From Planctomycetaceae bacterium (GTDB lineage Bacteria; Planctomycetota; Planctomycetia; Pirellulales; Pirellulaceae), in NCBI GenBank assembly GCA_018660825.1, contig JABJJO010000068.1:1-51383 (forward strand): a stretch of 51,383 nt of DNA. The letters run 5' to 3'. Each line of letters opens with the position of its first letter. The first letter of the stretch is position 1. The translations under genes were made by a program, and so were the position numbers. The notes under the pieces were generated by a model. The model saw only the letters and a program-made list of their open reading frames with translations. It did no database searches and was not told the DNA's origin. Below, piece by piece: positions 44,565 to 51,383 of this stretch.

Positions 44565-46067
44565 ATGAACATTCAAAATAATCCATTATTGATTGAGCAA
44601 GCGAAATTGGCGAACCGCCGTCAGTTCTTCGGCAGCGCTGCAACTGGAATTGGGGGTATGGCTCTTGCGTCACTGCTTAATCCAGAACTATTTGATGGAA
44701 ACCTCAACGCACAGGAGAGTACACTGCCGCCGATTCAGCCCGGAGCTGCTGGGATATTACAACAACAGCATTTTCCCGCCAAAGCCAAACGGATTATCTA
44801 TTTGTTTATGTCCGGTGCGCCCTCTCAATTAGACATGTTCGATTACAAACCAGGCTTAGTCGACTTGTTTGACAAAGATCTGCCAGATTCGGTACGTAAT
44901 GGGCAACGCATTACAACAATGACATCAGGTCAATCCCGTTTGGCAGTGGCACCATCTAAATTCAACTTCTCTCAGCACGGTCAGAATGGAACCTGGTTTA
45001 GCGAATTGTTGCCACACATGGCGAGCGTCGCGGATGATATTGCCGTCATCAAAACGGTGAATACTGAAGCGATCAATCACGATCCGGCAATTACCTATAT
45101 TACGACGGGTAGTCAGATTCCGGGCCGCCCCAGTTTAGGAGCTTGGTTGTCATACGGACTTGGCAGTGCCAACCGCGACTTGCCCTGTTTTGTCGTCTTA
45201 CATTCTACTTGGAGTGCCAAACGAGATGCTCAAGCGCTGTATCAACGGTTGTGGGGATCTGGGTTTTTGTCAACGCAACATGCTGGTGTTGCGCTGCGAA
45301 GTCAGGGAGACCCAGTTCTATATTTATCGAACCCCGCAGGGATGCAACGCCAGACACGGCGAAGGATGCTAGATGCACTGCAACAATTAAACGCTGAGCG
45401 GCGGACTGTTGTGGGAGATCCTCAAATTGATGATCGCATTGCACAATATGAAATGGCGTATCGGATGCAGATGTCAATCCCCGAATTGACCGATATTTCC
45501 AAGGAAACAAAAAATGTACTCGACCTCTATGGGGACGACGTCGCGAAACCGGGCACATTTGCTGCGAACTGTTTGTTAGCGCGACGGTTGGCTGAGCGTA
45601 ATGTGCGGTTCGTACAAGTCTTTATTCGCGGGTGGGATCAGCATGGGAATTTGCCCACTGATCTAACATCCATGTGTAAAGATGTAGACCAAGGCGCTGC
45701 GGCTTTAATCAAAGACCTGAAGCAACGTGACATGCTCAAAGACACATTGGTTGTATGGGGTGGCGAGTTTGGTCGAACGGTATATTGCCAAGGTGGATTG
45801 ACCAAAAAAAATTACGGCCGCGACCATCACCCGCGAAATTATTGTGTGTGGGTTGCGGGTGGAGGAATTCAAGGTGGAATAACCTACGGTCAAACGGATG
45901 ATTTTTCCTACAACGTGACAGAGAATCCTGTACACATCCATGACCTCAATGCCACCTTGCTGCACCAACTAGGTATCGACCACAAAAAATTGACCTACCG
46001 TTTTCAAGGTCGCGACTTCCGCCTAACGGACATCCACGGCAAAGTGGTCCATGACTTGCTGGCTTAA
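44565..46067 (+). CDS. DUF1501 family protein (module C)
   Basis: This is a 500-residue DUF1501 protein with a twin-arginine signal, [17 protein letters not shown]. Motifs include [71 protein letters not shown] and [13 protein letters not shown]. It aligns without large gaps to the module B protein (31427-32914), sharing the late [24 protein letters not shown] segment. It lies 22 bp after the DUF1549/1553 gene and is followed by a weak terminator-like hairpin. It is presumably exported folded by Tat to meet its Sec-exported partner. Its activity is unproven. Confidence 0.93.
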   Translation: MNIQNNPLLIEQAKLANRRQFFGSAATGIGGMALASLLNPELFDGNLNAQESTLPPIQPGAAGILQQQHFPAKAKRIIYLFMSGAPSQLDMFDYKPGLVDLFDKDLPDSVRNGQRITTMTSGQSRLAVAPSKFNFSQHGQNGTWFSELLPHMASVADDIAVIKTVNTEAINHDPAITYITTGSQIPGRPSLGAWLSYGLGSANRDLPCFVVLHSTWSAKRDAQALYQRLWGSGFLSTQHAGVALRSQGDPVLYLSNPAGMQRQTRRRMLDALQQLNAERRTVVGDPQIDDRIAQYEMAYRMQMSIPELTDISKETKNVLDLYGDDVAKPGTFAANCLLARRLAERNVRFVQVFIRGWDQHGNLPTDLTSMCKDVDQGAAALIKDLKQRDMLKDTLVVWGGEFGRTVYCQGGLTKKNYGRDHHPRNYCVWVAGGGIQGGITYGQTDDFSYNVTENPVHIHDLNATLLHQLGIDHKKLTYRFQGRDFRLTDIHGKVVHDLLA

Positions 46068-46100
46068 AATCAACCACCACAACTCACATCAGGTACAGAG

Positions 46101-46118
46101 AAATTCGTTACCGAATTT
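46101..46118. terminator. Possible bidirectional terminator hairpin
   Basis: AAATTCG and CGAATTT form a short perfect stem around TTAC, between the convergent DUF1501 and phosphatase genes. The stem is short and AT-rich, so the call is weak. Confidence 0.35.
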
Positions 46119-46173
46119 TCTACGGACGACCACAAAAGGCCTACCATTTATTTCTTATTTGGCTTGTACGCCA

Positions 46174-46848
46174 TCAATAAACACCTTCGGACGATTTTAA
46201 TCCGTAAGGCAAATGCCCAATGTTGTTGTAGGAATCGAGGCGAGAGGTTGTTCCAGTGAGTGTTAATTCAGTGACACCAGCGTTGTGCAGCGGACCGTAA
46301 TCAGATCGTGAAAACGAATGCTCCGCACAAAATCCGCGTAATAATTCACGCTTGAAATCAGCATGCATTACAAAAACTACTTTTAAATCTGTATCCCCAA
46401 ACTCCGTTAACGTCCGCTCGACAATGCGTTGCACTCGCGCAGCAATATCTGCTGCTCCTTCATGCGACTTGCCACCCCACCAGCCCGCATCCCCAATGCT
46501 CCCTTCTACATCACAACTAGGAAATTGCTCGACAATTTCCTCCGCCGTTAACCCCGCCTCACCTACATGACCAATCGCGGGATACCCCGACACACAACCG
46601 CCGACCTCGTGTAAATCACGCCATACCAACGGGTTCAATCCTGTCGCACGCTGGATCGGAACCATCGTCTTCAACGCTCGTAAAAATGGGCTCGTTATCA
46701 AAACATCCGGAATCACCGATGCAAACCACGGCCCTAAATACTCCACTTGCTTAGCACCCAATTCCGTTAACCCAGGATCGTGTACTCGCTGCGATTCGTC
46801 CCGCGCATTGTTCGCTGACTCTCCATGACGTACTAAATATAATTGCAT
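46174..46848 (-). CDS. Histidine phosphatase (phosphoglycerate-mutase-like) family protein
   Basis: This is a 224-residue cytoplasmic protein with the family signature LYLVRHGESANNARD at the N-terminus (phospho-accepting His8) and the second catalytic His in VFVMHADFKREL. A typical LTELGAKQVEYL segment and SPFLRALKTM, with its conserved Arg, are present. The middle part (AGWWGGKSHEGAADIAARV) is longer than in plain mutases. The substrate could be a sugar phosphate or another small phosphoester. It is divergent from the molybdenum hydroxylase operon, with 136 bp between start codons, and convergent with the module C pair. Confidence 0.93.
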   Translation of the reverse strand: MQLYLVRHGESANNARDESQRVHDPGLTELGAKQVEYLGPWFASVIPDVLITSPFLRALKTMVPIQRATGLNPLVWRDLHEVGGCVSGYPAIGHVGEAGLTAEEIVEQFPSCDVEGSIGDAGWWGGKSHEGAADIAARVQRIVERTLTEFGDTDLKVVFVMHADFKRELLRGFCAEHSFSRSDYGPLHNAGVTELTLTGTTSRLDSYNNIGHLPYGLKSSEGVY

Positions 46849-46916
46849 ATCCCTAAATGACTTCCTCTGAAAATTTTCGAGTTCGCTAATGGGTAGCTTC
46901 GTATTGTATCATTTTT

Positions 46917-46925
46917 TGATATAAT
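46917..46925 (+). promoter_or_regulatory. Extended -10 promoter of the molybdenum hydroxylase operon
   Basis: TGATATAAT has a perfect -10 hexamer (46920-46925) with the TGn extension, about 60 bp before the TTG start at 46985. It is identical, including a preceding T, to the element at 8637. No good -35 box is seen. Confidence 0.5.
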
Positions 46926-46969
46926 CCAGACCAACAACGAATTGAACCCAAAATGTTTTGATCGCTCTT

Positions 46970-46976
46970 AGGAAAG
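46970..46976 (+). promoter_or_regulatory. Ribosome binding site that favours a TTG start
   Basis: AGGAAAG lies 8 bases before the TTG at 46985, and is inside the reading frame if the upstream TTG at 46958 were used. It therefore points to 46985 as the true start of the FAD subunit. Confidence 0.7.
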
Positions 46977-46984
46977 ACATCACC

Positions 46985-47854
46985 TTGAAAGATTTTCAAT
47001 ACGCCGCACCTACTACGATACAAGATGCTACTAGTCTCTTAACCGAACACGGATCTGGAGCGCGAATTCTCGCTGGTGGCACTGATATTATTGTGCAACT
47101 ACGCGAAGGCCTGCGGGAAGCGGATATCGTCGTCGACATCAAAAAAATTCCTGAACTTAGCGATTGCCAATACTCTGATGTATCCGGGCTGTATTTAGGC
47201 GCCGCGGTCGCCTGCTGTGATATCTACGAAAATGCCGATTTAGCAGGACGCTACGGAGCACTTGCTGATAGCACCCACATTATCGGCGGCTGGCAAATTC
47301 AAAGCCGAGCATCCGTAGGTGGTAATCTCTGTAATGCCTCACCCGCCGCGGATACCATTCCCGCTCTGATCGCACTCAATGCTGAAGCTCAAGTTACTGG
47401 TCCAGCCGGGCAGCGGACTATTGCCGTCGCCGCGTTTTGTAAGGGACCTGGAAAAAATGCACTCGTTGATGGGGAATTCGTCGTGGCAATTAAAATCCCG
47501 CCGCAATCAGCCAACATGGGATCCGCCTACCAACGGTTTATCCCTCGTAATGAAATGGATATCGCCGTGGTTGGAGTCGGATCTTGGATCGAGCTCGATA
47601 CAGTCGGAAATATAGCAAACGCTCGACTCAGTCTTGGAGCTGTAGCAGCAACTCCACTTTTTGCCGAGGAAGCAAGTCAATTCCTCGTTGGCAAGGAACC
47701 GAACGATGATAACTTCGCGCTGGCCGCCGAATTAGCTAAGCAAATTGTCACACCCATCACCGACATGCGAGGAACCGCTCAATATAGAACACACCTTGTG
47801 GGAGTACTCGTAAAACGCACACTCACAACCGCACTTGCTCGTGCCCAAGCCTAA
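46985..47854 (+). CDS. Molybdenum hydroxylase FAD-binding subunit (CoxM/XdhB-like)
   Basis: This is a 289-residue FAD subunit of the xanthine dehydrogenase family, which passes electrons from the 2Fe-2S clusters to an acceptor. I chose the TTG at 46985, since KDFQYAAPTTIQDATSLL is the usual family N-terminus and AGGAAAG lies 8 bases ahead; a TTG at 46958 would add nine residues. FAD-binding motifs are ILAGGTDIIVQLREG and ASVGGNLCNASPAADTIPAL. The C-terminal CODH-flavoprotein part (RLSLGAVAATPLFAEEASQF) is complete. It is the first gene of the operon, followed at 47923 by the iron-sulfur subunit. Confidence 0.93.
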   Translation: MKDFQYAAPTTIQDATSLLTEHGSGARILAGGTDIIVQLREGLREADIVVDIKKIPELSDCQYSDVSGLYLGAAVACCDIYENADLAGRYGALADSTHIIGGWQIQSRASVGGNLCNASPAADTIPALIALNAEAQVTGPAGQRTIAVAAFCKGPGKNALVDGEFVVAIKIPPQSANMGSAYQRFIPRNEMDIAVVGVGSWIELDTVGNIANARLSLGAVAATPLFAEEASQFLVGKEPNDDNFALAAELAKQIVTPITDMRGTAQYRTHLVGVLVKRTLTTALARAQA

Positions 47855-47922
47855 AAAATAATTCATCAACTACACAATCTGAAACAGCCCTACCTTAATT
47901 ACAGACCATAAGGAATTCGAGT

Positions 47923-48435
47923 GTGACAACTGCCACCAAGAAGATTCACGTAACCACAACCGTCAATGGCGAGAGCGTTGAGTTCCTTTGCGAACCTCGC
48001 AACAGCCTACTCGAAGTTCTCCGTGACACACTAGGACTAACTGGCTGTAAAGAAGGTTGCAACAATGGAAATTGCGGTGCCTGTACTGTCATCATCAACA
48101 AACGGCCAGTCAATAGTTGCTTAGTGCTCGGCGTCGAGGCAGAGGGTGCTGAAATCGAAACAGTCGAAGGTATCGCCGATGCCCGTGGACTGCATCCAAT
48201 TCAAGATTGTTTTCTTGAAGGAGCAGCATTGCAATGCGGAATTTGTACTCCAGGGTTTCTCGTCTCAGCCAAGGCACTACTCGAGAAAAAACCCGGGGCT
48301 TCGGAAGAAACCATTCGCTTTGATCTATCCGGGAACCTTTGTCGCTGTACTGGTTACGACAAAATTGTCCGCGCTATTCAGGAAGCTGATAAACAATTGT
48401 CTGCTTCGACCGACGACTCAAAAACCAACGACTAA
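47923..48435 (+). CDS. Molybdenum hydroxylase 2Fe-2S subunit (CoxS/XdhC-like)
   Basis: This is a 170-residue iron-sulfur subunit. The N-terminal plant-ferredoxin-type cluster is bound by Cys46, Cys51, Cys54 and Cys66 (KEGCNNGNCGACTV and NSCLVLG); an extra Cys42 sits just before. The C-terminal helical domain binds the second cluster through Cys105, Cys108, Cys140 and Cys142 (LQCGICTPGFL and NLCRCTGYDKIV). It uses a GTG start with AAGGA 8 bases ahead. In the complex it links the molybdenum centre to FAD. It lies between the FAD and Mo subunit genes with gaps of 68 and 57 bp. The subunit is slightly longer than many because of a polar tail. Confidence 0.95.
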   Translation: MTTATKKIHVTTTVNGESVEFLCEPRNSLLEVLRDTLGLTGCKEGCNNGNCGACTVIINKRPVNSCLVLGVEAEGAEIETVEGIADARGLHPIQDCFLEGAALQCGICTPGFLVSAKALLEKKPGASEETIRFDLSGNLCRCTGYDKIVRAIQEADKQLSASTDDSKTND

Positions 48436-48492
48436 TCATTATCGACCCACCGGCAACCACTACGCTACTATAAATCTAGGAGATACATCACT

Positions 48493-50742
48493 GTGGCAAC
48501 AACTCCCTATCGCGTCATTGGAACACGCCCTGTCCGACACGACGGTGCCGATAAAGTAACCGGCAAAGCAGTTTATACTGCGGATTTCAAACTGCCCGGT
48601 TTACAAGCCGGGTTTATACTGCGCAGTCCGCATCCCCATGCCAAGATCCTTTCCATTGACACATCCGCCGCGGAAGCGACAGCAGGAGTCTCCGCTGTCG
48701 TGACAGGTGCCGACTTCCCCAATGTGAAAAACAAAATTGCCCACCTCGGCGAAGGATCTGTGAACCTTGCACATCTCAGTGCAAACTGCATGGCCAAAGA
48801 CAAAGTACTCTATAAAGGTCATGCTGTTGCCGCTGTCTCAGCCACCAACGCTCATATTGCTGAGGAGGCAGCTGCCAAGATCATCGTTGAATATGAAATG
48901 CTCCCCTCAGTAACCGATATTATCGAAGCAATGGCCACCGACGCGCCGCTACTGCATGCTGATCTTTTCACCGACGACCTTGGTCTGAAAGCAGACACCG
49001 CCAGCAACGTAGCTGTCCACCTGCATTTCGAAAAAGGGGACGTGGCAACGGGATTTGAACAAGCGGATGTTGTGGTCGAAGCAGAATTTAAGACGGCAAC
49101 AGTACACCAAGGTTATATTGAACCACACGCGATCGTAGCAGATTACAACGAAGATGGTCGAGTAAGGCTGTGGACCTCAACGCAAGGATCTTTTACCTGC
49201 CGGCAACAAACTGCTGAAATTTTACAAATCGGCGTCGGCGATGTACTGGTAACTCCCTGTGAAATAGGTGGGGGATTTGGTGGAAAAATTGCCGTCTATC
49301 TGGAACCAACGGCTGCCATACTAAGTAAAAAATCTGGTCGTCCCGTTAGTATCCGGATGCCACGAACCGATGTATTTGAAGCTACTGGGCCCACCCCGGC
49401 ATCATTTATGCGAGTCAAAGTCGGAGCGAAAAACGATGGGACGCTCCTAGCTGGTGAAGCTTGGATTGCCTACGATGCCGGCGCATTTCCAAGTGGAGTT
49501 ATTGGCCCCGGATGCATGTGCGTTTTCAGTTGCTATGACATCGAGCATGCCGTCGTGGATGGGTATGATGTCTGTGTCAACAAACCACACACGAAAGCCT
49601 ATCGCGCTCCCGGAGCAACTCAAGTAGCCTTCGCTATGGAACAATTGATGGATGAACTGGCAGAACAACTCAACATCTGCCCGCTGGAAATCCGCATGAA
49701 AAATGCCGTTAAGGAAGGCTCGCGTCGAGTAGACGGTCCCGTTTATCCACAGATTGGGTTTGTCGAATGCCTCGAGGCACTACGTGATAGTGATCACTGG
49801 AATTCGCCGCTCGAAGGTGACAACCGCGGTCGCGGAATCGCTGGCGGCTTCTGGTTCGGCTGCGGCTTGAAATCCAGCGCCGCTTGTTCCGTGAATGCCG
49901 ATGGCACAATCAACCTGCTAGAAGGGTCAACCGATATCGGCGGGTCGCGGGCCTCCTTAGCAATGCAGCTAGCAGAAACCTTAGGAATCGAATCTTCTGA
50001 TATCAACCCCATGGTCGGTGATACGGACAGCGTGGGATATACCGATGTTACTGGAGGCAGCCGAGTTACTTTTGCTACTGGCTTGGCAGCTTATGAAGCC
50101 GGTCGTGACCTGCAAAGTCAAATGAAAGTTCGCGCCGCTGAATTATGGGAATGCGAAACTAGTGAGGTGTCGATTGGCGATGATGGCACGTTTTCGGGAA
50201 ATGGAAAAACCGCGGGATTCAAAGACCTTGCCTCTCAACTGTTTTCCGGTGGGGCAGCATTGGTCGGCAGAGCAACCGTAGCTCCCGAATGCCCAACGAA
50301 TGGGTTCGGAGCACATATTGTCGATGTCGAAGTAGACCCAGATACCGGCAAAGTTACAATCTTGCGCTACACCGTTATTCAAGATGCTGGTAAAGCAATT
50401 CACCCAAGTTATGTAGAAGGTCAATTGCAAGGTGGAGCAGTCCAAGGTATCGGCTGGGCACTTAATGAAGAATATTTTTTCAATGACGACGATCAGATGA
50501 CCAATGCTAGTTTCCTCGATTATCGTATGCCGACGATGCTCGATGTTCCGATGATCGATACGATCATTGTCGAAACCGGAAACGCCGATCATCCCTACGG
50601 GGTACGCGGGGTCGGTGAACCACCCATTATCCCACCACCACCGGCCATTGGAAATGCAATTTACAATGCGACACAAACACGGATGAGAGAATTGCCGATG
50701 TCACCGCCAAAAGTGTGGCTCGCAATGCAATCCTCTGATTGA
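48493..50742 (+). CDS. Molybdenum hydroxylase Mo-binding subunit (CoxL/XdhA-like)
   Basis: This is a 749-residue molybdopterin subunit. It starts at GTG, with AGGAG 10 bases ahead, and begins with the family pattern RVIGTRPVRHDGADKVTGKA. Cofactor and active-site segments are TSTQGSFTCRQQ, EIGGGFGGKIAVYLEP, TKAYRAPGATQVAFAMEQ and a C-terminal RGVGEPPIIPPPPAIGNAI, whose Glu709 matches the catalytic base of xanthine dehydrogenase. The active-site loop reads AYRAPG, not the AYXCSFR loop of true CO dehydrogenase, so CO oxidation is excluded. The substrate is probably an N-heterocycle, aldehyde or aromatic compound; purine oxidation cannot be assumed. Confidence 0.95.
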   Translation: MATTPYRVIGTRPVRHDGADKVTGKAVYTADFKLPGLQAGFILRSPHPHAKILSIDTSAAEATAGVSAVVTGADFPNVKNKIAHLGEGSVNLAHLSANCMAKDKVLYKGHAVAAVSATNAHIAEEAAAKIIVEYEMLPSVTDIIEAMATDAPLLHADLFTDDLGLKADTASNVAVHLHFEKGDVATGFEQADVVVEAEFKTATVHQGYIEPHAIVADYNEDGRVRLWTSTQGSFTCRQQTAEILQIGVGDVLVTPCEIGGGFGGKIAVYLEPTAAILSKKSGRPVSIRMPRTDVFEATGPTPASFMRVKVGAKNDGTLLAGEAWIAYDAGAFPSGVIGPGCMCVFSCYDIEHAVVDGYDVCVNKPHTKAYRAPGATQVAFAMEQLMDELAEQLNICPLEIRMKNAVKEGSRRVDGPVYPQIGFVECLEALRDSDHWNSPLEGDNRGRGIAGGFWFGCGLKSSAACSVNADGTINLLEGSTDIGGSRASLAMQLAETLGIESSDINPMVGDTDSVGYTDVTGGSRVTFATGLAAYEAGRDLQSQMKVRAAELWECETSEVSIGDDGTFSGNGKTAGFKDLASQLFSGGAALVGRATVAPECPTNGFGAHIVDVEVDPDTGKVTILRYTVIQDAGKAIHPSYVEGQLQGGAVQGIGWALNEEYFFNDDDQMTNASFLDYRMPTMLDVPMIDTIIVETGNADHPYGVRGVGEPPIIPPPPAIGNAIYNATQTRMRELPMSPPKVWLAMQSSD

Positions 50743-50837
50743 CCACCCGTTAATGTGCCTGTCCAGTTGCCAGTAGTCACTAACACTACAGTGCTCCACC
50801 ATTTCGTTTGTGATTCCAATATTTTCAAGGCAAATAG

Positions 50838-51101
50838 ATGGCAACGATATTCATCCCTGCTCAACTTCGAGAACTGACTGCTGGCATCGAACATTTGGAA
50901 ATGGATGTGCACAACGTGCGTGACGTAATCAATCAATTAGAACAACGATTTCCAAGCATCCGCGATCGACTATGCCAGCAAGATCAAATTTCACCGTCGT
51001 TACAAGTCTCGATTGATAGTGTCATCACGTCTCGCGGCATGATCGCTAAAATCCAACCCGACAGTGAAGTACATTTCATTCCCGCTATCGCCGGAGGCTA
51101 A
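50838..51101 (+). CDS. MoaD/ThiS-family sulfur carrier protein
   Basis: This is an 87-residue ubiquitin-like protein ending in IAGG, the C-terminal Gly-Gly that is activated to a thiocarboxylate. ATIFIPAQLRELTAG and FIPAIAGG show the MoaD-type pattern, where it would supply sulfur for molybdopterin synthesis. An AAGG element lies 7 bases before the ATG. It sits 95 bp after the molybdenum subunit gene, which fits a role in making or maturing the cofactor for that enzyme, but MoaE and MoeB are not in view. A ThiS- or CysO-like sulfur-carrier role is the alternative. Confidence 0.88.
   Translation: MATIFIPAQLRELTAGIEHLEMDVHNVRDVINQLEQRFPSIRDRLCQQDQISPSLQVSIDSVITSRGMIAKIQPDSEVHFIPAIAGG
51093..51097 (+). 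promoter_or_regulatory. Ribosome binding site inside the MoaD Gly-Gly codons
   Basis: GGAGG overlaps the last two glycine codons of the MoaD-like gene and lies 9 bases before the GTG start at 51107. It supports GTG as the start of the next gene and implies tight coupling. Confidence 0.75.
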
Positions 51102-51106
51102 CCACA

Positions 51107-51383
51107 GTGCCAAAGACCTTTGTCAACCCAATTGAAATCTCAGCGGATCAAAACATCACCAAAGCGGATATGGATACTCCTTTCTTGGCTGTGGATCTCG
51201 ATAAAATGGAATCAAACATTTCGCAAGTCATCGCTGGGATCGAAAAATTCAACGTGCAGTGGCGACCACATTGCAAAGGACATAAATCGCCAGAAGTCGC
51301 CCGTAAATTGACTGCGGCCGGAGCGATTGGATCAACGTGTGCAAAACTAGCCGAAGCAGAAGCCCTTGCTCGGGGCGGAGTCA
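51107..51383 (+). CDS. D-threonine aldolase/D-serine dehydratase-like PLP enzyme (partial)
   Basis: This gene runs off the right edge; 92 residues are visible. It starts at GTG five bases after the MoaD-like stop, with GGAGG 9 bases upstream. DTPFLAVDLDKMESNI and WRPHCKGHKSPEVARKL match the N-terminus of the alanine-racemase-fold (fold type III) enzymes that include D-threonine aldolase and DSD1-type D-serine dehydratase; the Lys in the HCKGHK segment is the expected PLP-binding residue. GSTCAKLAEAEALARGGV continues the barrel. The metal-binding C-terminal domain is outside the window, so the exact activity cannot be decided. Confidence 0.85.
   Translation, partial: MPKTFVNPIEISADQNITKADMDTPFLAVDLDKMESNISQVIAGIEKFNVQWRPHCKGHKSPEVARKLTAAGAIGSTCAKLAEAEALARGGV

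Noticed and set aside
46631-46641. GGGTTCAATCC resembling a tRNA T-arm
   Set aside because: It sits inside the histidine phosphatase gene and no acceptor or anticodon stem can be formed around it.
51120-51311. Plus-strand reading frame starting at 51120
   Set aside because: It is out of frame with the clear PLP-enzyme sequence that starts at GTG 51107.

Overview
The window looks like chromosomal DNA from a planctomycete (Pirellulales-like or a close relative). The evidence is family content: four DUF1501 proteins, three DUF1549/DUF1553 proteins carrying planctomycete-type cytochrome c motifs, a multihaem PA14/cytochrome/propeller protein, DUF1080, CehA/McbA and PQQ-type propeller proteins, a squalene-cyclase-like barrel on a membrane anchor, and many short lipoproteins. 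No rRNA, tRNA, CRISPR array, insertion sequence, integrase or phage gene was seen. The taxonomic call is an inference from these families.

Layout. 1-8.6 kb: an SRAP DNA-protein crosslink protein faces a large five-haem protein, which follows a Tat-exported sugar-isomerase-like TIM barrel. Upstream lie a crotonase and a membrane-anchored SGNH hydrolase that overlap by 4 bp. 8.7-14.3 kb: an orphan DUF1501 protein, a membrane-tethered trypsin-like protease behind a possible structured leader, a HisA-like protein and a cyclase-like barrel protein. 14.7-16.9 kb: rpmG (a 52-codon gene) with its terminator, then recJ. 16.9-20.1 kb: a CehA/McbA metallohydrolase with EF-hands and a small lipoprotein. 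20.3-25.7 kb: a tight four-gene minus-strand operon (cysteine-less redoxin-like protein, DUF1549/1553 cytochrome, DUF1501, WD40). 26.0-31.3 kb: a plus-strand run of a PQQ propeller, a six-EF-hand repeat protein, a TlpA-like thioredoxin and a DUF1080-PhoD fusion. 31.4-36.6 kb: a second cytochrome/DUF1501 pair and a repeat lipoprotein. 36.8-41.2 kb: a PDZ protein, an FKBP lipoprotein, a second PQQ propeller and an anti-sigma-like membrane protein. 41.4-46.1 kb: a third cytochrome/DUF1501 pair. 46.2-51.4 kb: a histidine phosphatase, then a molybdenum hydroxylase operon (FAD, 2Fe-2S and Mo subunits), a MoaD-like protein and the start of a D-threonine-aldolase/D-serine-dehydratase-like PLP enzyme cut by the window edge.

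How the genes fit together. Most products carry Sec, Tat or lipoprotein signals, so the region mainly encodes envelope or periplasmic proteins. The recurring unit is a Sec-exported c-type cytochrome/DUF1549-1553 protein beside a twin-arginine DUF1501 protein, seen three times in about 25 kb and once as a lone DUF1501. The molybdenum hydroxylase operon is the clearest metabolic unit: its three structural genes all use non-ATG starts and it carries its own MoaD-like protein. Its substrate, and the role of the cytochrome/DUF1501 modules, cannot be read from sequence alone.
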